DNA of 64,000 nt from an uncultured Oscillospiraceae bacterium (GTDB taxonomy: Bacteria > Bacillota > Clostridia > Oscillospirales > Oscillospiraceae): positions 1 through 64,000 of the forward strand of contig CAKUHB010000001.1 of NCBI GenBank assembly GCA_934655875.1. Direction: 5' to 3'. The notes under the pieces are model-generated. The model ran no database searches, had not been told where the DNA came from, and was given only the letters and a program-made list of their open reading frames with translations. This document shows, piece after piece, positions 28,051 through 35,485 of the stretch. The first letter of the stretch is position 1, and each line of letters begins with the position of its first letter. The position numbers were made by a program, and so were the translations under genes.

Positions 28051-28154
28051 TTCCGTTCACCTCCGATACGAATGATACGTCCCTCTTTTCTTGGCTTCGG
28101 TTCAAACCGCCGGATGGATCGGCGGTGCAGAATGGTTTCAAAAATATCAGGCAT
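28047..28154 (-). pseudogene. Nitroreductase N-terminal remnant
   Basis: A 35-codon frame, MPDIFETILHRRSIRRFEPKP onward, matches the conserved first 20 or so residues of nitroreductases, then reads into unrelated Arg/Lys-rich codons ending at the next gene's ribosome-binding site. Its ATG overlaps the radical SAM stop and its TGA overlaps the flavoprotein start. It seems that an internal deletion removed most of a nitroreductase gene while keeping translational coupling. It could still be translated as a short peptide. Confidence 0.6.
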
Positions 28155-29190
28155 CTTGTTTCAGCTCCTTCCAGCATTGCGGATCAGCCGCATAGAAATT
28201 CCCGTCTTTACCGCTTGCCACGGCAGGACAGCCCCGGCAGAACGCCAGCAGCTCGCATTTGCTGCACTTCTCGAATTTCGTGTAATCACGGTACTGTTCC
28301 ATCTGGCACACCCAGACATCCGCCAGCCGGTCGGTGAACACATTGGCAACTTTGCTGTTCTGTACCCGTCGGCAGGCATACACATCCCCGGTGGGGAGGA
28401 TGGTCAGGTGGCAGTTGCCGCAGTTGCAGCCGCCGTAGATCACACCGTCCTCCACGGTTTCGGGGATTTTGAACGCCCCGGTTTCGTACTCATACAGCGT
28501 CCACAGGTGGTCTTTCTTGTTGAAGTAGGTCTGGCAGCCTGCGGCCTCATATTCTTTGAATTTCTTATCGCAGTCAGCGAGCAGCTTGCGGTAACGCAGC
28601 GGCTCGATGCCCACATCCTTTTCTTCACTTGTGGGGCAGTAACGGGCGAATGCAAAGACATTTGCACCCGCCGCCACAACAGCGTCGATGATGCCGGGAA
28701 CCTCGTCAATGTTCGTGCCGGAAACAGTGGTCATCACCACGGAGCGGATGCCCGCCCGATTGATGCAGCCGATTTTCTCCAACGTAGTATCAAAGCTGCC
28801 GGGCTTGCGGAACCAGTCATGGGTTTCACGCAAACCGTCAATGGAAAGCTGATATTTTTCGCAGCCATATTCTCTCAAGCGGCGGCAAACCTCGTCGGTC
28901 AGGTGGAACGGATTGCCGAGGATCGTAAATGGAACGCTGTGCTGCTTCATCAGCTCCAGCAGCTTCCAGAAGTCCGGGTGCAAAATGGGATCGCCGCCGG
29001 TGATGTAAAAATACGGAAGACGGTCATAGACCTCGCAGAAGTCCAGGCAGTTGTAGAATGTGTCCTGCATTTGCTGCCAGGACATGGCATCCAGCTTCTT
29101 ATTGCAGTTTTCAGAGAAAATGTAGCAGTGCTTGCACCGCTGGTCGCATTCGTCCGTGATATGCCACTGGAAAGAAAAATACTGTTTCAT
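28147..29190 (-). CDS. Radical SAM/SPASM peptide-modifying enzyme, ACGX system
   Basis: 347 residues. Radical SAM cluster motif CX3CX2C at Cys15, Cys19, Cys22 (TDECDQRCKHCYIF), GGDP glycine motif, and a SPASM region for auxiliary clusters near the C-terminus (GGCNCGNCHLTILPTGDVYACRR, then CSKCELLAFCRGCP). Such enzymes form thioether or related crosslinks in peptides. The cysteine-repeat peptide gene lies 104 bp upstream in the same direction, making it the likely substrate. The start at 29190 has GGAGG 5 bases upstream. Confidence 0.85.
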   Translation of the reverse strand: MKQYFSFQWHITDECDQRCKHCYIFSENCNKKLDAMSWQQMQDTFYNCLDFCEVYDRLPYFYITGGDPILHPDFWKLLELMKQHSVPFTILGNPFHLTDEVCRRLREYGCEKYQLSIDGLRETHDWFRKPGSFDTTLEKIGCINRAGIRSVVMTTVSGTNIDEVPGIIDAVVAAGANVFAFARYCPTSEEKDVGIEPLRYRKLLADCDKKFKEYEAAGCQTYFNKKDHLWTLYEYETGAFKIPETVEDGVIYGGCNCGNCHLTILPTGDVYACRRVQNSKVANVFTDRLADVWVCQMEQYRDYTKFEKCSKCELLAFCRGCPAVASGKDGNFYAADPQCWKELKQDA

Positions 29191-29199
29191 GTGATCCTC

Positions 29200-29284
29200 C
29201 TTGTTGTGATGGGACGCATTTCCGAAAGTGCAACAGCCGTTGCCCCCTCGGAAATACGCCCCAAGATTGTTTTCTTGGAGCGTA
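29200..29284 (-). other. Paired intercistronic hairpins between peptide and radical SAM genes
   Basis: On the transcript, an 18-base hairpin with 6-bp arms and a larger hairpin whose arms share GTATTTCCGA-like sequence with a few mismatches. No T-run follows. This probably separates abundant peptide mRNA from low-level enzyme mRNA. Confidence 0.45.
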
Positions 29285-29293
29285 CTCCGACTT

Positions 29294-29479
29294 TTACTGC
29301 TTATCACCAGCGCCGCAGGCGGAGCCGCAAGCAGTGGGCTTCTCAGCGGGCTTGTCACCAGCACCGCAGGCAGAGCCGCAAGCGGCGGGCTTCTCGGTGG
29401 ATTTGTCGGCAGCGCCGCAAGCAGTTGCAGGAGCTGCTTTCACCGGATCGTTCCATCCAAAGAGATTCGAAAGTGCCAT
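29294..29479 (-). CDS. ACGX-repeat precursor peptide
   Basis: 61 residues with a 19-residue N-terminal leader (MALSNLFGWNDPVKAAPAT) and a repeat core. Cysteines at 21, 34, 38, 51 and 55, all in Ala-Cys-Gly-X units. A 17-residue unit ACGSACGAGDKPAEKPT occurs once in full and again in part. Three Cys-X3-Asp patterns are visible (21/25, 38/42, 55/59). GGAGG lies 8 bases before the ATG. From memory, peptides of this type are defined with a partner radical SAM enzyme (ACGX system). Function unknown. Confidence 0.8.
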   Translation of the reverse strand: MALSNLFGWNDPVKAAPATACGAADKSTEKPAACGSACGAGDKPAEKPTACGSACGAGDKQ

Positions 29480-29583
29480 GTTTATTTACCTCCATAAATT
29501 CTTGCCAAACGGTTTTCCCTGTTTGCAATTCTATTGTACGTCCTCGTCCTTCCGAAAAAAAGTACGCACAAATCTATTACTGA

Positions 29584-29631
29584 GTTACAAAAAAGTAACC
29601 GCTTGCAGGCAAGCGATTCCTGCACTATAAT
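29584..29631 (+). promoter_or_regulatory. HxlR promoter with two palindromes
   Basis: TTGCAG (29603-29608), 17 bp, TATAAT (29626-29631). GTTAC-N6-GTAAC at 29584-29599 and CGCTTGC-N2-GCAAGCG at 29600-29615 abut; the second covers the -35. Both are candidate HxlR operators for the divergent peptide operon and for autoregulation. Confidence 0.6.
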
Positions 29632-29671
29632 TGAATATAGCATTCGAAATGAAACCATTGGAGGTACCGCT

Positions 29672-29995
29672 ATGCTGACAAAAGAAGAAATGCCTGCTTG
29701 CCCGGTAGCAACTACCGTGGCTCTGATCGGGAGCAAATGGAAGCTGCTGATCATGCGGAACCTGCTGGCTCGTGCCTGGCGGTTCAATGAGCTGAAAAAG
29801 GATCTGGAGGGGATCAGCCAAAAGGTGCTGACGGATAGTCTGCGCTCGATGGAGGCAGACGGTATCATCACCCGCACCGTCTATCCGGAAGTCCCGCCGA
29901 GAGTCGAGTATTCGCTGACTGAGCTTGGCAAAAGCCTGAAGCCGGTCTTGGACTCCATGCAGATGTGGGGCGAAGCGTACAAGGCCAGGCAGTAG
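29672..29995 (+). CDS. HxlR-family transcriptional regulator
   Basis: 107 residues, winged helix (IGSKWKLLIMRNLL, then RFNELKKDLEGISQKVLTDSLRSME). Cys10 in MPACPV sits where several HxlR proteins carry a redox- or electrophile-sensing cysteine. Divergent from the ACGX/macrodomain/sirtuin operon, which it probably controls. GGAGG at 29660-29664 fixes the start. Confidence 0.85.
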   Translation: MLTKEEMPACPVATTVALIGSKWKLLIMRNLLARAWRFNELKKDLEGISQKVLTDSLRSMEADGIITRTVYPEVPPRVEYSLTELGKSLKPVLDSMQMWGEAYKARQ

Positions 29996-30018
29996 CATGG
30001 AAAAGAATGGGAAACAGT

Positions 30019-30047
30019 TTGACATGCAAAACGATCCCTGCTATAAT
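30019..30047 (+). promoter_or_regulatory. Consensus sigma-A promoter for the MATE gene
   Basis: TTGACA (30019-30024), exactly 17 bp, TATAAT (30042-30047). Leader of about 110 bases before the start codon. Confidence 0.85.
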
Positions 30048-30089
30048 ACGCCACAAATGCTCGGAGGGCGAGTTGTTCTTAGGAAACAG

Positions 30090-30141
30090 CAGCCGGATAA
30101 GGGGCAGACTGAGACGTCTGTTTCCTGTCCGGCTGTTTTTT
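30090..30141 (+). terminator. Terminator in the MATE leader (possible attenuator)
   Basis: A 20-base arm (30090-30109) pairs along nearly its whole length with 30116-30135, followed by six Ts (30136-30141), 22 bases before the MATE start codon and downstream of its promoter. This is the layout of transcription attenuation. I do not recognise a known riboswitch in 30053-30089. Confidence 0.65.
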
Positions 30142-30163
30142 CATGCAAAGGGAGGAATACAAT

Positions 30164-31508
30164 ATGGACTTTCTGAACGGCAGGATCCGGCCGATGTACC
30201 GCAGATACCTGTCGGCTGCGTTCGGCAGCGCCATGATCACGTCGGTCTACTCCATCGTGGACACGGCGATGGTCGGGCAGTACCACGGGCCGCAGGGCAC
30301 GGCAGCGCTGGCGGTCGTTGCACCGGTCTGGAATATCATATAGTCTGGGTCTTCTGATGGGCATTGGCGGCAGCGTGATTTTCAGCACGAAGCGCGGCAG
30401 CAAGAACCGCGGCGGAAGCGAGAACCAGTATTTTACCGCTTCTGTGATTGGTGCGGTGGCGCTGGCCCTTCTGGCGTGGGTCGGGATCCTGCTTTTTGAG
30501 CGTCCGATCCTGACGTTCTTCGGGGCAGATGAAGCATTGCTTGTGATGGCGCAGAAATATATGCGCCCCATCAAATATGTGTTCCCGCTGTTCCTGTTCA
30601 ACCAGATGCTGGCGGCGTTTCTGCGCAATGACGGTAATCCGGGCCTTGCGACCCTCGCCGTGCTGTCCGGCGGTATTTTCAATATCTTTGGCGATTACTT
30701 CTTTGTCTTTCCCTGTAACATGGGCATCTACGGCGCGGGACTGGCAACGGCCATCGGTTCCGGCATTTCGTTTCTAGTCATGTTGACGCACTTTTGGAGT
30801 TGCAAGAATACGCTTCGCCTGATAAAGCCCGAAACGCTCCTGCGGAAGCTGTGGGAGATCACCGTCACGGGCTTTTCCACCTTCTTTATTGACGTAGCCA
30901 TGGGCATCCTGACGGTGCTCTTTAACCGTCAGATCATGAAATACCTCGGCGCGAACGCCCTCGCGATCTATGGCCCCATCATTCAGGTCAGCACCTTTGT
31001 CCAGTGCTGCGCGTACAGCGTCGGACAGGCGGCGCAGCCCATCGTTTCCACAAACTTCGGTGCCGGCAAGGGCAGCCGTATCCGGGAAACGCTTCGGCTG
31101 GCGCTTTGGACGACGGTATTCTTCGGCGTGTTCTGGACGGCGCTCAGTATGGCGTGCCCGAACGCCTATATCCGCATTTTCATGGCACCCACGCCGGAGA
31201 TTCTCGATATGGCTCCTGCCATTGTCCGCACGTATGCCCTTTCGTTCCTGCTGCTGCCGTTCAACATTTTCTCGACGTATTATTTTCAGGCGATCATGCA
31301 GCCGAAGGCTGCGTTCATCGTCTCCGTGGCGCGCGGGCTTGTCATCAGCGGCATTCTGATCATGGCGCTCCCGGCTCTCCGCGCGGACGCGATCTGGTTC
31401 GCCATGCCGGTCACAGAGCTGCTGGTCATGCTCTACGCCGCTGCGGCGATTGGCAAATACACAAGGGCTTTGCCGGGAGGTACCACCTGCGCGGATCCGA
31501 ACCATTGA
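30164..31508 (+). pseudogene. MATE-family efflux transporter with frameshift
   Basis: The first frame (MDFLNGRIRPMYRRYLSAAF to WNII) stops at about 30343. The second continues without a gap in homology as YSLGLLMGIGGSVIFSTKRG through 31508, giving a normal MATE length of about 448 residues with 12 membrane segments. The shift lies within AATATCATATAGTC (30332-30345). GGAGG precedes the ATG. It is either a recent inactivation or a sequencing error. Confidence 0.85.
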
Positions 31509-31521
31509 AGCAAATAAAAAA

Positions 31522-31548
31522 CCTGCAAGCGTCCCAACCGCTTGCGGG
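31522..31548 (-). terminator. Terminator between MATE and XRE genes
   Basis: 10-base arms (31522-31531, 31539-31548), nine pairs, with a T-run on the minus strand, serving the XRE gene or both. Confidence 0.7.
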
Positions 31549-31580
31549 TAAAACCAGATAACGTAGTTTTAACCGTCTGT

Positions 31581-31607
31581 CCAGCGGCGCAGCTTCTGCG
31601 CCGCTGG
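31581..31607. repeat. Palindromic repeat, copy D (first hairpin only)
   Basis: The same 12-bp arms as copy C (31581-31592 and 31596-31607) followed by TTTTCTG, lacking the second hairpin. Confidence 0.7.
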
Positions 31608-31683
31608 TTTTCTGCACGGTTTTTTCGATCCTCGGCCAGCAGCCGGATCGTTTCGCCGCCGAGATCGATCCAGCTTGCTGCGG

Positions 31684-32160
31684 TCAGTGTCCTTCCGGCA
31701 TTTGCAGGAGCTTCTTTCCGGCGAGCACAATGCCCGCAAGGATCTCCGCGACGGACAGGCCCATGAGCAGGCCGGATATCAGCGCCTGCACACCGGCTGC
31801 GCCGGTGGTCCTGGACATAGCGCCGCTGGCGATGCCGAGGACGACAAGAATAAGACCGTAGAGGATCCCCTTCTGCCGCTCGAGCTCCTGCGTGCGGCGC
31901 AGAAGCTCGAGGATCTGCGCGTCGTCATAGACCCGCACGCTGTCCTCTGCCGCGTCCTCGCCGTCCATCAGCTCCGGAAGCGTCACATGAAGCGCGCCGC
32001 AGAGCTTCTGGATGATGCTGTAATCCGGCATGCACTTGCCGGTCTCCCATTTGGAGATTGTCTTGTTGGACACACCGAGCTGCTCTGCCAGCTGCTCCTG
32101 CGTGAGGTTCTGTGCCCGCCGCTTCTGCGCGATATAGCTGCCGATGGCTGTCTGGTTCAT
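31684..32160 (-). CDS. XRE-family regulator with C-terminal membrane segments
   Basis: 158 residues. Helix-turn-helix at about 5-60 (LTQEQLAEQLGVSNKTISKWETGKCMPDY) and, after a coiled linker, two hydrophobic stretches (GILYGLILVVLGIASGAM and VQALISGLLMGLSVAEILAGIVLAG). This HTH-plus-membrane layout is common in Firmicutes and may sense envelope state. AGGAGGG upstream of the start at 32160. Target genes unknown. Confidence 0.85.
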   Translation of the reverse strand: MNQTAIGSYIAQKRRAQNLTQEQLAEQLGVSNKTISKWETGKCMPDYSIIQKLCGALHVTLPELMDGEDAAEDSVRVYDDAQILELLRRTQELERQKGILYGLILVVLGIASGAMSRTTGAAGVQALISGLLMGLSVAEILAGIVLAGKKLLQMPEGH

Positions 32161-32257
32161 CTGGAATCCCTCCTGTTTCTTTGGCTGCCGCCATTCTACC
32201 GCAGACCCGCGGCTGCGCACATCCCCTGACGGTAGAATCCGAGGGGAACGGCGTTTT

Positions 32258-34384
32258 TTATCCGCGGAAGGTCTTTCCGGCCCATGTCTTCAGCCATTGG
32301 AGGAGCTTCGGCGGCTCCTTGCCCGGCTGGGCAGGAATGTGCGGGGACTGCTGCATGAAATATGCCTGCGAATCGAACGGCACGGCGCTCTGCTTGCGGC
32401 AATAGGTGCCGTCCGGCAGCATCAGGCTTGCCTTGGCCGTGTCGCGCAGCTGGGACTCCAGTATCCACCGCAGCTGCTCCCGCAGCTGCGCGTCCGTCAC
32501 CGGACAGGCGATCTCCACGCGGCGATTGAGGTTGCGCGTCATGAGATCGGCGGAGGAGAGATAGTATTCCGCACCCTCGCCGCGGCCGAACTGATAGATG
32601 CGGCCATGCTCCAGAAAGCGCCCGACGACGCTCGTCACGTGGATCTGCTCCGTCTCGCCCGGGACGCCCGGCAGGATGCAGCAGATGCCGCGGATGATGA
32701 GCTGCACCTCCACGCCCGCGCGGGACGCAGCAGCCAGCCTGTCGATGACCTCACGCTCGGTGACAGAGTTCGCCTTGATGCAGATATAGCCGTCCTTGCC
32801 GAGTACGATCTGCCGGTCGATATGTTCCAGCAGCATCGACTTGATGCCGAAGGGCGAAACGCAGAGCCGCTGATAGTCCCCGTCCAGCTTGTTGACGAGC
32901 ATATTGCGGAAAAACGCCGCCGCGTCCTCGCCGATCGCGGGATCGGCGGTCATCAGGCTGAGGTCTGTGTACATGGCGTTGGTCTTCTCGTTGTAATTAC
33001 CGGTGCCGATCTGCGTGAGATAGCTGGTTTTGTTATGGCTGCGGAGCGTGATGAGACAGATCTTACTGTGGCACTTGAAGCCCTCCGCGCCATAGATCAC
33101 CTGACAGCCGGAGCTCTCCAGCATCTGCGACCACGCAAGATTGTTTTCCTCGTCAAAGCGGGCGCGCAGCTCCATCAAAACCAGCACCTCCTTGCCGTTT
33201 TCCGCCGCGCGGCAGAGCGTCTGCGCGATCTTGGACGACGAAGCGAGCCGGTAGATGGTGATTTTGATGGAAAGCACCTGCGGGCTCTCCGCCGCTTCGT
33301 TCAGAAGGCGCAGAAACGGCTCCACGGAATCAAAGGGATAAAACAGCAGCCGGTCCTTCTGCTGCACCTGCGGCAAGATCGGCTGCTCCCGCCGCAGATC
33401 CTCGGCCCAGCGAGGGCGATACGCAGAATACAGCAGCTGCGCCGTGCGTTCCTTCGGCAGCGCGCCGATCAGGCAGAACACATAGCGCATATTGAGGGGC
33501 ACCGTGTCCACAAAGACCTGATGTGCCTGCACGCGGACAAGCGCGGACAGCATCCGCTGAAACTCCGCAGACACTGCCGCATTCAGCTCCAGCCGCACGA
33601 CCGCCAGATGATCGCGCTGCTTGAGCAGCTTTTTCATCTGACGGCGGAAATCCTCCTCGTTGTCCTCAAACTTCTCATCGTCAAAGCTGATATCCGCGTT
33701 GCGCGTCACAGCCAGCACGCAGCTTTCCTTCACCGTATAAGCATCGAACAGTGCTGGCAGCCAGCGCAGAAGGATATTCTCTGTCCGCACGAAGCGCATT
33801 GTGTCCGAAAGCATGAAAAATGGCGGCGCACTCTCCGGCACCGGCACAATGCCGACGGCCCTGTGGCCCTTTTTGCTCTCCAGCAGCGCGGCGGCATAGA
33901 GATTTTTATTGACCAGATGCGGAACCGGGTGGTTTGGCCCCAGCAAAATCGGCGACAGAACCGGCAGAAGCTCTGTTTTGAAAAACCGGTTGACCTGCTT
34001 CAGCTCTCCTGCATCCAGTGTCTCGGGCAAAGCGTCCTCTATCCCGCTGCGGCGCAGCTCCTCCATGACGGCGGTATAGATCTGCTTTTTCATGGCAAGC
34101 AGCCCCGGAATGGCGCGGTAGACCCGGTGCAGCTGCTCTGCCGGTGTCCAGCCGGTCTTGTTGTCCGTGTCGTTCGGCGTCATGCGGGCAAGGTCGAAGA
34201 GACTTCCCACGCGCACCATGAAGAACTCATCGAGATTGCTGGAAAAGATCGAAACGAATTTCAGCCGCTCAAGCGCAGGAACCGCCGGATCTGCGGCTTC
34301 CTCCAGCACGCGCCGGTCAAAGCGCAGCCAGCTTAATTCCCGGTTTTGGGTGTATCGGTATTGTCCTTCAAAATTCTTTGGCAT
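32258..34384 (-). CDS. ppk1: Polyphosphate kinase 1
   Basis: 708 residues, full family length. N-terminal motif NRELSWLRFDRRVLEEA, then LSPILLGPNHPVPHL, the histidine motif FKCHSKICLI and QIGTGNYNEKTNAMYTD, and the C-terminal SADLMTRNLNRRVE. It makes polyphosphate reversibly from ATP. It overlaps ppx by 52 bp, so the two opposing activities are co-expressed. The start at 34384 gives MPKNFEGQYRYTQNRELSW; the open frame extends further but inside ppx. Confidence 0.95.
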   Translation of the reverse strand: MPKNFEGQYRYTQNRELSWLRFDRRVLEEAADPAVPALERLKFVSIFSSNLDEFFMVRVGSLFDLARMTPNDTDNKTGWTPAEQLHRVYRAIPGLLAMKKQIYTAVMEELRRSGIEDALPETLDAGELKQVNRFFKTELLPVLSPILLGPNHPVPHLVNKNLYAAALLESKKGHRAVGIVPVPESAPPFFMLSDTMRFVRTENILLRWLPALFDAYTVKESCVLAVTRNADISFDDEKFEDNEEDFRRQMKKLLKQRDHLAVVRLELNAAVSAEFQRMLSALVRVQAHQVFVDTVPLNMRYVFCLIGALPKERTAQLLYSAYRPRWAEDLRREQPILPQVQQKDRLLFYPFDSVEPFLRLLNEAAESPQVLSIKITIYRLASSSKIAQTLCRAAENGKEVLVLMELRARFDEENNLAWSQMLESSGCQVIYGAEGFKCHSKICLITLRSHNKTSYLTQIGTGNYNEKTNAMYTDLSLMTADPAIGEDAAAFFRNMLVNKLDGDYQRLCVSPFGIKSMLLEHIDRQIVLGKDGYICIKANSVTEREVIDRLAAASRAGVEVQLIIRGICCILPGVPGETEQIHVTSVVGRFLEHGRIYQFGRGEGAEYYLSSADLMTRNLNRRVEIACPVTDAQLREQLRWILESQLRDTAKASLMLPDGTYCRKQSAVPFDSQAYFMQQSPHIPAQPGKEPPKLLQWLKTWAGKTFRG

Positions 34385-35256
34385 AGATATCCTTCCCGCA
34401 CGCCATATTTGCTGACGACCAACTGTTCTGCATGGAAAAGATGGAACACGTGCTGCAAAATGAGCAGTCCCGGCACCAGCGTGTGGATACGCTCCGCTTC
34501 CAGCCGCAGAATGAGGTCGCTGGCTTCTTTTTTGCCGCTGCAAAGGAAGCTGCAAAGGCCATCCAGCTGCTCGGCGGTCATGCTGCGGCAGTCGTCCGAA
34601 CTTTTATAATAGTGTCTTGCCAGCTTCAGCGCCGCTCTTGCCGTGCCGCCGACGCCGACCAGCAGCGCGCGCGGGGCCAGCGCGCCCTCGCTCACGTCAA
34701 TGGTTTTGGAAATCTCCTGCCGCAGTCGCTTCAGAGACCCGTCACCCGGCAGGATCTTTTTGACGCACCGCCGGTACAGGCTCAAAGAGCCGATGGGGAA
34801 GCTGGCAAAATCGGCCGGCGCGCCGTCTGCAAAGGTGACAATTTCCGTGCTCGCGCCGCCGATATCCAGAAATGCACCGCCGGTCAGATGAAGCTCCTGC
34901 ATCGCGCCCGCGTAGCCGAAGAGCGCTTCCTCCTCGCCGGAGATGACCTCGACCGGAAATCCGGTCGCCGCCCGGATCACGGACAGCGCCCGGCCCGTAT
35001 TGGAGACATTGCGCAGGGACGCTGTTGCAAACACGCGGACATTTTCAATTTGCAGCGTCTGCAAAATTTTCCGGAACGTCAGCAGTCCTGCGCAGGCACA
35101 CTCGATGCCCTCGGCGCTGAGCTTCCCGTCCTCCACGTATCCGGCAAGGCCCGCCATGATCTTCTCCCGGAAGAGAATTTTGAAGCTCTGATTTTCCGTT
35201 TCATAGAGCGTCAGGCGGATGGAGTTGGAACCGATGTCAATGATGGCCTGCTTCAT
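34333..35256 (-). CDS. ppx: Exopolyphosphatase, Ppx/GppA family
   Basis: 307 residues, the short two-domain form. Phosphate-binding motifs AIIDIGSNSIRLTLY at 4-18 and AFLDIGGASTEIV at about 130, plus GVGGTARAALK. It hydrolyses polyphosphate or (p)ppGpp-type substrates. Its start overlaps the stop of the upstream small gene by 4 bp, and its 3' end overlaps ppk1. Confidence 0.9.
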   Translation of the reverse strand: MKQAIIDIGSNSIRLTLYETENQSFKILFREKIMAGLAGYVEDGKLSAEGIECACAGLLTFRKILQTLQIENVRVFATASLRNVSNTGRALSVIRAATGFPVEVISGEEEALFGYAGAMQELHLTGGAFLDIGGASTEIVTFADGAPADFASFPIGSLSLYRRCVKKILPGDGSLKRLRQEISKTIDVSEGALAPRALLVGVGGTARAALKLARHYYKSSDDCRSMTAEQLDGLCSFLCSGKKEASDLILRLEAERIHTLVPGLLILQHVFHLFHAEQLVVSKYGVREGYLCQRILKDNTDTPKTGN

Positions 35257-35462
35257 TCTGCATCACCGACGGCTTCGACCGTCTGCTCCTGCGGTTCTGT
35301 CTCCGGCGTGCGGAACACGAGGATCGCCTTGGCGGAGTTTGTCACGGAGAACATCACCAGCTCCCAGCCGTCCTGCGCCTTTTCATTCGCGGTCTGCTCC
35401 ACAGCCGCAGCCATTTTCTTCGCCTTGGGCGCGTAATCGATCACAATTGTTTTGTAAGTCAT
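35253..35462 (-). CDS. DUF4177-like small protein
   Basis: 69 residues: KTIVIDYAPKAKKMAAAVEQTANEKAQDGWELVMFSVTNSAKAILVFR. The EKAQDGWELVMFS segment is the usual core of DUF4177-like small cytosolic proteins of unknown role. GAGGG precedes the ATG, and ATGA coupling to ppx suggests a role in polyphosphate turnover. Confidence 0.75.
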   Translation of the reverse strand: MTYKTIVIDYAPKAKKMAAAVEQTANEKAQDGWELVMFSVTNSAKAILVFRTPETEPQEQTVEAVGDAE

Positions 35463-35485
35463 AAAGATCCCTCATTTCAAAAGCT

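Noticed and set aside
27862..29583. A 573-codon + strand frame opposite the radical SAM gene and peptide
   Set aside because: Antisense shadow; the minus-strand genes have ribosome-binding sites and clear motifs.
32144..34336. A 730-codon + strand frame opposite ppk1
   Set aside because: Antisense shadow of a full-length, motif-complete ppk1; composition is Arg/His/Leu-rich without family features.
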